DNA from: an uncultured Erysipelotrichaceae bacterium
GTDB lineage: Bacteria; Bacillota_I; Bacilli_A; Erysipelotrichales; Erysipelotrichaceae
Direction of reading: 5' to 3'
Length of the DNA stretch: 43,711 bases
Assembly (NCBI GenBank): GCA_934725085.1
Contig: CAKVAL010000011.1
Coordinates: forward strand, 1-43,711
Every line of letters begins with the position of its first letter. Positions within the stretch are counted from its first letter, which is position 1. The notes under the pieces were generated by a model. It did no database searches and was not told where the DNA came from. It was given only the letters and a program-made list of their open reading frames with translations. This document shows positions 8,394 through 15,713 of the stretch, piece after piece. Position numbers and translations under genes: made by a program.

Positions 8394-8563
8394 TAAAGCT
8401 GGTAGTCTATTATGGGGTGTGATCTCACTTGTTTGAGAAGGAAACAAGATTAATAGAGCACTTAAACCAGTGCATAAACTTATTTTTATGGTCAGCATTG
8501 TTACAGGTGCACATATATAAATAATTGTTATTACCTAGCATCAATAATAGATGAGGGTGTGGT
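8394..8563 (+). other. 170-nt leader with competing base pairings
   Basis: Gap before the gene at 8564. A local hairpin CTTGTTT (8428-8434)/AAACAAG (8442-8448) has a 7-nt loop. TCTATTA (8406-8412) can pair either with TAATAGA (8451-8457), supported by flanking CTGGT (8399-8403)/ACCAG (8466-8470), or, extended to TCTATTAT, with ATAATAGA just upstream of the SD GAGGG of the next gene. The alternatives are mutually exclusive. A possible extended -10, TGATCTAAT (8381-8389), precedes it. No family is recognised and the structure is my reading only. Confidence 0.35.
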
Positions 8564-9103
8564 ATGGGGAAAAAGAAATTATTATTAAGTATAAGTATCA
8601 CTTTAGCTTCGATTGGAATGCTTATGGCTAATTCTGATGATTTGTTCAAGAAGGCGGATGAAGATCACGAAAGAATTGTCGAGATGCAAACCCAATATGT
8701 AAGAAGACAAAGTTTTATCGAAAGAATTCCGTTTATCATAAGACTTTGTTTAGGTTTTCCATTATGGCTTTTGGGAACCCTTATCATTAAATTTGTAAGT
8801 ACACTTATTAAGGTTGTAATATCACCAGTCATTAGTTTTATATTGTCTGTTTTACTTATCTTTTTCATATTATTAATTGTAGTTATCATTATTTTAAAAT
8901 TTTTATTTCCTAATAAGAAGATTAGGGAATTAGTTGATAAGGAGATGATATTTTATCTGTTTATTTCATCAATCATCATTAAGATAATCGATATCTTTTT
9001 TAAAGAGTATAAATATCGATATCTAATTATTTTTATTTTAGGTTTAATTGTTATTGCACCTATCATAATCAAGAAAAGTAGAGAACCTGTAATCATATAT
9101 TGA
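8564..9103 (+). CDS. Hypothetical multi-pass membrane protein
   Basis: 179 residues, not recognised. An N-terminal hydrophobic stretch (about 5-20, LLLSISITLASIGMLM) could be a signal or the first membrane segment. After a charged stretch (DDLFKKADEDHERIVE) there are roughly four further hydrophobic segments (about 54-80, 84-114, 127-145, 150-169). Basic residues at the segment ends (KKIRE, KKSRE) suggest several cytoplasmic loops. A clear SD GAGGG lies 7-11 nt before the ATG. It is preceded by the possible structured leader and followed by the transporter gene. No enzyme motif is visible; function unknown. Confidence 0.7.
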   Translation: MGKKKLLLSISITLASIGMLMANSDDLFKKADEDHERIVEMQTQYVRRQSFIERIPFIIRLCLGFPLWLLGTLIIKFVSTLIKVVISPVISFILSVLLIFFILLIVVIIILKFLFPNKKIRELVDKEMIFYLFISSIIIKIIDIFFKEYKYRYLIIFILGLIVIAPIIIKKSREPVIIY

Positions 9104-9107
9104 GTTG

Positions 9108-9116
9108 TGCTAGAAT
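9108..9116 (+). promoter_or_regulatory. Extended -10 TGCTAGAAT close to a start codon
   Basis: TGC plus TAGAAT ends 8 nt before the ATG at 9125. Predicted transcription would begin within a base or two of the start codon, giving a leaderless or near-leaderless mRNA. No SD lies between. Confidence 0.5.
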
Positions 9117-9124
9117 TGTTGGGT

Positions 9125-10303
9125 ATGGAAAAACAAATTAACTTAAAACATTCTTTATCTTTCTTCTTTCTTCATGCGATAACTTGCATTATCTATGGTT
9201 TTAGTGTTTATACTTTGAAGGAAAGAGGATTTAGTGCCTCTAATGCAGGATATTTATTAGCTGCCTCATCTTTTATTGCGATATTTCTACAGATATTTCT
9301 AGCTGATATATGTGACAAATCAAAGAAAATAAGTGTTTTTGAGATGAGCGTCATTTGTGCCTTATTGATCTTTATTTGTGCTGTATGTAATTATTTTATT
9401 AGCAGTGCTAATACTTTGTTGGCAATCATCTTTATCATTGGTACTAGCCTATATATTGGCATAGAACCTTTAATTAATACTTTAAGTAGTAAATTTTTAT
9501 ATTGTGGTATTAAGATAGATTTTGCCAAGGCTAGGGCCTGTGGTTCTATTTCATATGCCATTTTTTGTTTCGTATTAGGCTATTTATCTAATCTATTTTC
9601 TTATAAGATAATTATTATCTTTTTTATCTTAATGTCATTTGGCTTATTGTGCGATTTATTACTTTTAAGAAAAGATTATCAAGCAGTAAATAATAATGTC
9701 GTTATTACTAAAGAAAAGATTTCATATAAAGAATTCATTAAGAATAATAAATATTTTGTCCTATTAATTGTATTTTTAAGCTTTATTTATTATGGCTATT
9801 TAATGTTAGATAATTTCATGATTTTAATTGTTGAAAATGTTGGTGGTAATAGTAATGACTTAGGCAGTATTTTAGGTGTTAAGGCAATAATTGAATACTT
9901 AGGCATTTTATTGGTATATCCTTTCTTTATTAGAAGATTAAGTTTAAATAAAGTGCTAGTACTGGCAGCATTTATGTTCTTGTTGAAGGCAATATTGCTA
10001 GTATTAAGTGGTAATGTAACTTGTTTATATCTAACTCAAATTATTCAATGTCTTTCATTCTCATTAATGATGCCAGGTGGTGTAGCTTTGGCTACTAAGG
10101 TATTAAAAGAAGATGAGATTACAAGAGGCCAGGCTTTTTTGACTCTAGCTTGTGTCTTTGGTTCCTTATTTGGTTCATTAACAACAGGCTTTATCATCGA
10201 TAATCTTGGTGTTAGATATATGGAATATATGGCAGTTATCGCAAGTCTTGTTGGTTTTCTTGGTTTTGTGGTATTAATTAATAAGGTGAACAAAAATGGA
10301 TAA
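9125..10303 (+). CDS. MFS transporter
   Basis: 392 residues with about 12 hydrophobic segments, typical of a major facilitator. The N-terminal half begins SLSFFFLHAITCIIYGFSVYTL, and the loop between segments 2 and 3 has ADICDKSKK, a degenerate form of the MFS motif A (G-x-x-x-D-R-x-G-R-R). The pattern recalls the LacY/NupG-like group (MFS_1_like), but substrate cannot be predicted. I chose ATG 9125 over GTG 9107 because GTG overlaps the -10 box TAGAAT (9111-9116) and the protein starting MEKQINLKHS places the first helix at the usual distance. The 3' end overlaps the methyltransferase gene by 8 nt. Confidence 0.85.
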   Translation: MEKQINLKHSLSFFFLHAITCIIYGFSVYTLKERGFSASNAGYLLAASSFIAIFLQIFLADICDKSKKISVFEMSVICALLIFICAVCNYFISSANTLLAIIFIIGTSLYIGIEPLINTLSSKFLYCGIKIDFAKARACGSISYAIFCFVLGYLSNLFSYKIIIIFFILMSFGLLCDLLLLRKDYQAVNNNVVITKEKISYKEFIKNNKYFVLLIVFLSFIYYGYLMLDNFMILIVENVGGNSNDLGSILGVKAIIEYLGILLVYPFFIRRLSLNKVLVLAAFMFLLKAILLVLSGNVTCLYLTQIIQCLSFSLMMPGGVALATKVLKEDEITRGQAFLTLACVFGSLFGSLTTGFIIDNLGVRYMEYMAVIASLVGFLGFVVLINKVNKNG

Positions 10304-11438
10304 GTGTATTTATAGTAAATATTGTGGTGGCTGTTCAATGCAGGGTATTAGCTATCATAAACAATTAGAAATGAAGCAGGAACATGCCTTAAGCTTGTTA
10401 AAGAAGTTTGGCAATGTTGAAGAAATTATTGGCTGCAAACATCCTACAAACTATCGTAATAAGGTTCAAGTGTCTTTTGGCTATGATGATAAGCGTCGTT
10501 TAATCTGTGGCAATTATGTAAGTTCTACTCATATGATCGTGCCTATTAAAGAATGTATGATTGTTGATGAAAGGGCAAATGAACTAATTGATTCAGTATT
10601 AAGAATAGCTACTAAATATAAGATTAGCGCCTTTGATGAATATTCATATAAAGGTTGTCTAAGACATCTTTTAATTAGAACTAGTAATCTAGGTGAGGTG
10701 ATGCTTGTTTTAGTTACTGGTAGTTTTAATATTAATAAGAAGGAACAATTTATTAGGGATATCTTAAAATATAATCCATATGTTACAACGATTGTTCAAA
10801 ACTTTAATAATAAACATACTTCAATGATTCTTGGTGATAAGAATACTGTTTTGTATGGTAAGGGCTATATTAAGGATGAATTATGTGGTCTAGAATTTAA
10901 GATTAGTCCTTCTAGTTTCTATCAAATTAATAGATTTCAAACTGAAGTTTTATATAATACGACATTATCATTAGCTGATTTTAAGGGCAACGAAACAATT
11001 ATTGATGCTTATTGCGGCACTGGTACTATTGGCATGATAGCTTCTAAAAGTGTTAAGAGGGTATTAGGCGTAGAACTTAATAGTTTTGCGATAAAGGATG
11101 CCATCAAGAATGCTAAGTATAACAAGATTGATAATATTGAGTTTGTCTGTGATGATGCTGGTCATTATATGGAAAATATGACTAAGAATCATTTACATCT
11201 GGATGCTCTTATTATGGATCCGCCAAGAAGTGGCGCTTCTGTCAAGTTTTTAAAGTCAGTATTAAGACTTAAGCCTAAGAAGATTATTTATATTTCTTGT
11301 GGCATAGAATCTTTAAGAGATAATTTGTCTTTCTTAACTAGGGATGCCTATAGTGTAAAGACTATTCAACCAGTTGATATGTTCCCATATACTTCGGTTG
11401 GTCATGTTGAGAATATTGTGATTTTGGAAAGAAAATAG
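10296..11438 (+). CDS. RlmD/RumA-type 23S rRNA (uracil-5-)-methyltransferase, no TRAM domain
   Basis: 380-residue S-adenosylmethionine-dependent RNA m5U methyltransferase of the RumA/RlmCD group. The Fe-S ligands fit the family: C4, C10, C13 and C87 (C-x5-C-x2-C-x73-C). The catalytic domain shows DAYCGTGTIGM (SAM binding), LIMDPPRSG, the catalytic Cys in YISCGIESL and the C-terminal HVE base. The N-terminal TRAM RNA-binding domain of typical members (about 450 residues) is absent; the protein starts directly with the Fe-S segment. Family members methylate U1939 and/or U747 of 23S rRNA; which site this one modifies cannot be told. The usual SCNP is SCGI here. The start overlaps the transporter gene by 8 nt. 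Confidence 0.88.
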   Translation: MDKCIYSKYCGGCSMQGISYHKQLEMKQEHALSLLKKFGNVEEIIGCKHPTNYRNKVQVSFGYDDKRRLICGNYVSSTHMIVPIKECMIVDERANELIDSVLRIATKYKISAFDEYSYKGCLRHLLIRTSNLGEVMLVLVTGSFNINKKEQFIRDILKYNPYVTTIVQNFNNKHTSMILGDKNTVLYGKGYIKDELCGLEFKISPSSFYQINRFQTEVLYNTTLSLADFKGNETIIDAYCGTGTIGMIASKSVKRVLGVELNSFAIKDAIKNAKYNKIDNIEFVCDDAGHYMENMTKNHLHLDALIMDPPRSGASVKFLKSVLRLKPKKIIYISCGIESLRDNLSFLTRDAYSVKTIQPVDMFPYTSVGHVENIVILERK

Positions 11439-11439
11439 T

Positions 11440-11592
11440 ATGCAAAGATTCCTTAGTATATTGGGAGTGTTAATAATCCTATTCATTTCTATCTATAATA
11501 AGTCTTTTGATAAGATTCCATCTAATATCCATTACATCTTATTTATCGTGGGTGCTGTAATGATTGTGGTTGGTAATTTTAATAAGAGATAA
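11440..11592 (+). CDS. Small two-helix membrane protein (50 aa)
   Basis: A short open frame starting 1 nt after the methyltransferase stop codon. It encodes MQRFLSILGVLIILFISIY, a polar turn NKSFDKIPSNIH, then YILFIVGAVMIVVG ending NFNKR. That is two membrane helices with a basic C-terminus. It ends just before a strong terminator and so forms the last gene of the operon. There is no SD, and coupling to the preceding stop is likely. The coherent hydrophobic helix-turn-helix layout argues for a real gene. Function unknown. Confidence 0.6.
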   Translation: MQRFLSILGVLIILFISIYNKSFDKIPSNIHYILFIVGAVMIVVGNFNKR

Positions 11593-11597
11593 CACAT

Positions 11598-11622
11598 AAG
11601 CCTTATCATTGAGGCTTTTTTA
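11598..11622 (+). terminator. Intrinsic terminator
   Basis: AAGCCT (11598-11603) pairs perfectly with AGGCTT (11612-11617) around an 8-nt loop and is followed by a T run. It separates the methyltransferase operon from the ABC exporter. Confidence 0.85.
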
Positions 11623-11631
11623 AATTTTTGC

Positions 11632-11660
11632 TTACATGAAATTTTTAATTGGTGTAGAAT
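11632..11660 (+). promoter_or_regulatory. Promoter of the ABC exporter operon
   Basis: TTACAT (-35, 11632-11637) and TAGAAT (-10, 11655-11660) are separated by exactly 17 nt, and TG directly precedes the -10. The SD AAAGGAG follows before the ATG at 11694. Confidence 0.65.
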
Positions 11661-11693
11661 ATGTAAGTTAATACGAAAGGAGTTATTTTTTTA

Positions 11694-13448
11694 ATGATAA
11701 AAGAATTATTAAAAAGCGTTCGTGAATACAAAAAGCCAATGGTTCTTACTCCTATTTTAGTTATTGGCGAAGTAGTCATGGAAGCTATAATCCCTTATAC
11801 TATTGCCCTTTTAGTTAACGAAATAAAGGCTGGTTGTGGAGTTGATAGAATATTACACTATGGCTATATCTTACTAGCTATGGCGATGACTTCTTTACTA
11901 TTTGGTTATTTGGCTGGTAGAACTTGTGCCTTAGCTACTTCTGGTTTTGCGAAGAATTTAAGACATGATGTTTTCTATAATATCCAAAACTTCTCATTTA
12001 GTAATATTGATAAGTTCTCTAGTGCTTCTTTAGTCACTAGATTGACTACTGATATCCAAAACATTCAAATGGCCTTTATGATGCTTATTAGAATGGCTTT
12101 TAGAGCACCATTAAATTTAATTTTCTCATTCTTTATGGCCTATTTTATGGGCGGTAAGATGGCAATCATCTTTCTTATAGTGATTCCAATCTTAGGCTTT
12201 GGCTTATTCTTTATTGTTAAGCTTACTTTGCCATTATTTAGGAAAGGTTTCCCTAAGTTTGATGTTTTAAACAATTCGATTGAAGAAAATATCAAGGGTA
12301 TTAGAGTAGTTAAATCTTTTGTAAGAGAAGACTATGAACAAGAAAAATTTAATGCAGCTAGTAATGATATTAGAGATATTTTTACTAAGGCCGAAAGAAT
12401 CTTGGCATTCAACAATCCTTTGATGCAGATGTGTATGTATTCAACAATGTTATTTGTCTTATATTTTGGTTCTAAGACTATCATTACTACAAATGGTGTT
12501 GCCTTAGATATTGGACAATTCTCAACTTTATTAACATATTCTTTCCAAATTCTTTCTTCTTTGATGATGTTGTCAATGTTGTTTGTAATGTTGACCTTCT
12601 CACAAGAGAGCGCTGAAAGAGTTTGTGAAGTATTAAAGGAAAAGTCAAATCTTATATCACCTGAAAATCCAATTACCGTTGTAAAGGATGGTTCAATTGA
12701 TTTTGATAATGTCCGTTTTAAGTATGCTAAGTCAAGTGAACATGCAGTACTAAAGGATATTGATGTTCATATTAAATCAGGTGAAACAATTGGTATTATC
12801 GGTGGTACTGGTAGTGCTAAGACTTCATTGGTACAGTTAATACCAAGACTTTATGATGTAAGTGAGGGCAGTGTCAGAGTTGGTAAAAGAGATGTTAGAG
12901 ACTATGATTTAACAGTGCTTAGAGATTCTGTGGCTATGGTACTTCAAAAGAACGTCTTGTTCTCAGGCACTATTGCTGATAATATCCGTTGGGGTGATAA
13001 GAATGCTTCAATGGATGAGATTAAGCATGTTTGCCATTTAGCTTGTGCCGATGAATTCATTGATTTGATGCCAAAGGGCTATGATACTTATATTGAACAG
13101 GGTGGTACTAATGTTTCTGGTGGTCAGAAACAAAGACTTTGTATCGCTAGAGCTTTACTGAAGAAGCCTAAGATTTTAATCATGGATGATTCTACAAGTG
13201 CTGTTGATACTAAGACGGATGCTTTGATTAGAAAGGCAATGAAAGAGTATATTCCAGAGACTACTAAGATTATTATCGCTCAAAGAACTTCAAGTGTTGA
13301 GGATGCTGATCGTATTATCGTCATGGATAATGGTAAGATTGATGCCATTGGTACTAGTGAAGAGTTGTTGAAGAATAATAAGATTTATCAAGAAGTTTAT
13401 TATTCTCAAAATAAACAAGGTACCGAAAGAGGTGAGGAACATGAATAA
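11694..13448 (+). CDS. Heterodimeric ABC exporter subunit with degenerate ATP site
   Basis: 584 residues: six-helix membrane domain (about 1-310) followed by a nucleotide-binding domain. Walker A is altered (GGTGSAKTS, Ala for the usual Gly before Lys). The signature NVSGGQKQR is intact, but Walker B is LIMDDSTSAVD (Asp instead of catalytic Glu) and the switch is IIAQRTSS (Gln instead of His). These changes mark the subunit that supplies the non-hydrolytic site in heterodimeric exporters such as BmrC/BmrD or TM287/TM288. The partner gene overlaps by 8 nt. Likely exports drugs or lipophilic compounds; substrate unknown. It has its own promoter and SD. Confidence 0.92.
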   Translation: MIKELLKSVREYKKPMVLTPILVIGEVVMEAIIPYTIALLVNEIKAGCGVDRILHYGYILLAMAMTSLLFGYLAGRTCALATSGFAKNLRHDVFYNIQNFSFSNIDKFSSASLVTRLTTDIQNIQMAFMMLIRMAFRAPLNLIFSFFMAYFMGGKMAIIFLIVIPILGFGLFFIVKLTLPLFRKGFPKFDVLNNSIEENIKGIRVVKSFVREDYEQEKFNAASNDIRDIFTKAERILAFNNPLMQMCMYSTMLFVLYFGSKTIITTNGVALDIGQFSTLLTYSFQILSSLMMLSMLFVMLTFSQESAERVCEVLKEKSNLISPENPITVVKDGSIDFDNVRFKYAKSSEHAVLKDIDVHIKSGETIGIIGGTGSAKTSLVQLIPRLYDVSEGSVRVGKRDVRDYDLTVLRDSVAMVLQKNVLFSGTIADNIRWGDKNASMDEIKHVCHLACADEFIDLMPKGYDTYIEQGGTNVSGGQKQRLCIARALLKKPKILIMDDSTSAVDTKTDALIRKAMKEYIPETTKIIIAQRTSSVEDADRIIVMDNGKIDAIGTSEELLKNNKIYQEVYYSQNKQGTERGEEHE

Positions 13449-15330
13449 GAAGAATCAGATTGCGACTGTTAAGCGCTTATTTAAGATGTTGTTTTCTTTC
13501 TATCCTAAGCTTTTACCGCTTATTATTGTTTTAATTATTGTCAATGCGGTGATTAGTTCTATTCCTGCTGTTTTCCAACAGAATGTAGTAGCTTTAATTC
13601 AAAATGCTTGGGAAAATAATTTACCTTTTGAACAAATTAAACCAGAAGTTGTTAGATTGATTAGTATCTTAGCTGGCTTTTATCTAACCAGTTTAATTGC
13701 GGGTATTGCCTATAACCAACTTATGGCTATCTTTACTCAAGGTTCTTTAAGTAAGATTAGAATTAAGTTGTTTGATCATATGGAAACATTACCGATTAGA
13801 TTCTTTGATACTCATCAAAGAGGTGATGTGATGTCTTATTATACAAATGATGTTGAGTCTTTAAGACAGATGATATCTCAATCATTCCCTCAATTAATGG
13901 TTTCGGCTGTTACTTTAACAACTATACTTTGTATTATGTTCTACTATAGTATCCCTATGGCTCTAGTTATTATCTTAGGTGCTATTCTTTCAATCTTTAT
14001 TACTAAGAAGATTGGTGGTAAATCATCGAAGTATTTCGTTGCTCAACAAAAGAATGTTGCCAAGACTGAGGGTGTTATTGAAGAGATGATTAATGGCCAA
14101 AAGGTTATTAAGGTATTTAATCATGAAGATGATACTAAGGCTGAATTTGATAAGGTAAATGATGAGTTGTTTGAGGCAACATATTTAGCTAATAAGTATT
14201 CAAATACTTTAATGCCTATTTTAAATAATGTTTCTTATATTGTTTATGTCTTTGTGGCTGTTGCAGGTGGTTTCTTTATTGAAAAGGGTGCACCAAACTT
14301 CTCTATTTCAGGTCTACCATTCTCTATTGCGGTAGTAGTTCCTTTCCTTGGCATGTCTCGTCAATTTGCAGGCAATATCCAACAAATATCTCCTCAAATT
14401 AATTCGATTGTCATGGGTTTAGCTGGTGCTAGACGTGTCTTTGAATTATTAGATGAAGAGAGCGAACAAGATGAGGGCTATGTAGAACTTGTCAATGTTA
14501 AGAAAGTTAATGGTGAACTTGTTGAGTGTAAGGAAAAGACTAATATGTGGGCTTGGAAGCATCCTCATGGTGATGGTACTTTAACTTATACCGAGCTTAA
14601 GGGTGATGTTAGATTCTTTGATGTGGATTTTGCCTATAATCCCGATAAGCAAATTCTTCATAATGTTTCCTTATATGCCAAACCTGGTCAAAAGGTAGCT
14701 TTTGTAGGGGCTACTGGTGCTGGTAAGACTACTATTACTAATCTAATTAATAGATTCTATGATATTGCGGATGGCAAGATTAGATATGATGACATCAATA
14801 TCAATAAGATTAAGAAGACTGATTTACGTAAGTCATTAGGAATAGTATTACAGGATACTGTCTTATTTACGGATACTGTAATGGAAAATATTAGATATGG
14901 TAGACTTGACGCAACTGATGAAGAATGTATTGCGGCAGCTAAGCTAGCTGGTGCTCATGACTTCATTAAGCATTTGCCTGAAGGCTATAACACAATGTTG
15001 CATGGTGACGGTTCTAACTTGTCTCAGGGTCAATGTCAATTGTTGGCAATTGCCAGAGCGGCTGTAGCTGATCCTCCAGTTATGATTCTAGATGAGGCAA
15101 CATCTTCTATTGATACAAGAACTGAAAGCTTGGTACAAAGCGGCATGGACAAGTTAATGCAAGGTCGTACGGTATTTGTCATCGCTCATAGATTATCTAC
15201 GGTTAAGAATTCTAATGTGATTATTGTCTTAGACCATGGCCGTATCATTGAAAGAGGAACTCATGAAGAGTTACTTGAAAAGAAGGGTCAATATTATCAG
15301 TTATATACTGGTGCCTTCGAATTGGAATAA
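13441..15330 (+). CDS. Heterodimeric ABC exporter subunit with canonical ATP-site residues
   Basis: Partner of the preceding gene: membrane domain (about 1-330) and nucleotide-binding domain with Walker A GATGAGKTT, signature NLSQGQCQL, Walker B VMILDEATSSID with the catalytic Glu, and the switch His in VIAHRLSTV. Between the two domains is a longer linker containing WAWKHPHGDG, which I have no role for. I chose ATG 13441 rather than GTG 13432: the GTG is itself part of AAAGAGGTG, a very good SD correctly spaced for the ATG. The gene overlaps the upstream stop (translational coupling, equal subunit synthesis). A terminator follows. Confidence 0.92.
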   Translation: MNKKNQIATVKRLFKMLFSFYPKLLPLIIVLIIVNAVISSIPAVFQQNVVALIQNAWENNLPFEQIKPEVVRLISILAGFYLTSLIAGIAYNQLMAIFTQGSLSKIRIKLFDHMETLPIRFFDTHQRGDVMSYYTNDVESLRQMISQSFPQLMVSAVTLTTILCIMFYYSIPMALVIILGAILSIFITKKIGGKSSKYFVAQQKNVAKTEGVIEEMINGQKVIKVFNHEDDTKAEFDKVNDELFEATYLANKYSNTLMPILNNVSYIVYVFVAVAGGFFIEKGAPNFSISGLPFSIAVVVPFLGMSRQFAGNIQQISPQINSIVMGLAGARRVFELLDEESEQDEGYVELVNVKKVNGELVECKEKTNMWAWKHPHGDGTLTYTELKGDVRFFDVDFAYNPDKQILHNVSLYAKPGQKVAFVGATGAGKTTITNLINRFYDIADGKIRYDDININKIKKTDLRKSLGIVLQDTVLFTDTVMENIRYGRLDATDEECIAAAKLAGAHDFIKHLPEGYNTMLHGDGSNLSQGQCQLLAIARAAVADPPVMILDEATSSIDTRTESLVQSGMDKLMQGRTVFVIAHRLSTVKNSNVIIVLDHGRIIERGTHEELLEKKGQYYQLYTGAFELE

Positions 15331-15667
15331 TTTGTATTTTAAAAGGATTATCTTTATATGGTAATCCTTTATTTTCTATATCTGACTTTGTCATATTTTT
15401 CCAATTATTGGCATGTTTTTCAAATGTGTCATTGTCATAATCGTTAAATCCATCATCTATTCCAGAACCAATTCTCATAGTCCCATCAGAATATAAGAAG
15501 ACGGCATAGAAGTTCCAACTACCATTTGATTTAACGCGATAGTCTAGGATGTTATTTTTATCTAATAATTCTTTTAAACGAGAATAATCGTGATCACCAC
15601 TGTTAAAGTCTTTTCCATTGATTTTGACATTACCATGTTTCTTCTCATAATGAATTAATAATATCAT
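15245..15667 (-). CDS. Hypothetical protein, convergent with the ABC operon
   Basis: 140-residue open frame on the - strand filling the 383-nt gap between the ABC exporter and the diguanylate cyclase. About 112 codons are open outside the ABC gene. The translation looks protein-like (for example VKSNGSWNFYAVFLYSDGTMRIGSG, which resembles paired beta strands, and a Trp/Asn-rich helix after it). The last 28 codons overlap the ABC gene 3' end and look like shadow sequence, so the true or ancestral stop may have been lost. There is no SD and no strong promoter upstream. It could be a real small gene or the remnant of a longer one. Not recognised. Confidence 0.5.
   Translation of the reverse strand: MILLIHYEKKHGNVKINGKDFNSGDHDYSRLKELLDKNNILDYRVKSNGSWNFYAVFLYSDGTMRIGSGIDDGFNDYDNDTFEKHANNWKNMTKSDIENKGLPYKDNPFKIQIIPIRRHQYITDNIDPSFQVTLHEFLFQ
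15342..15377 (+). terminator. Terminator of the ABC exporter operon
   Basis: AAAGGATTA (15342-15350) and TAATCCTTT (15362-15370) form a perfect 9-bp stem, followed by ATTTTCT. A-rich sequence on the other side could make it work in both directions. It lies inside the coding frame of the opposing hypothetical gene. Confidence 0.7.
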
Positions 15668-15683
15668 TTTATTGGGAATGAAA

Positions 15684-15692
15684 TGGTATAAT
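15684..15692 (+). promoter_or_regulatory. Extended -10 TGGTATAAT
   Basis: TGG plus a perfect TATAAT, 21 nt before the ATG at 15714. Expected leader is about 15 nt with no clear SD. No -35 is evident. Confidence 0.6.
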
Positions 15693-15713
15693 TCGATTAT
15701 TGGGTAAACGATA

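Noticed and set aside
8394..8563. SRP RNA or 6S RNA in the gap
   Set aside because: The GGAAGG-containing loop recalls SRP RNA superficially, but the conserved helix 8 sequence is absent. The long-range stem alone is not enough to call 6S RNA.
8425..8649. - strand frame covering the leader before the membrane protein
   Set aside because: No SD and low-complexity translation; it overlaps the start of a gene with a clear SD on the + strand.
9107..9124. GTG start for the MFS transporter
   Set aside because: It would place the start codon within the -10 element TGCTAGAAT; ATG 9125 is more consistent.
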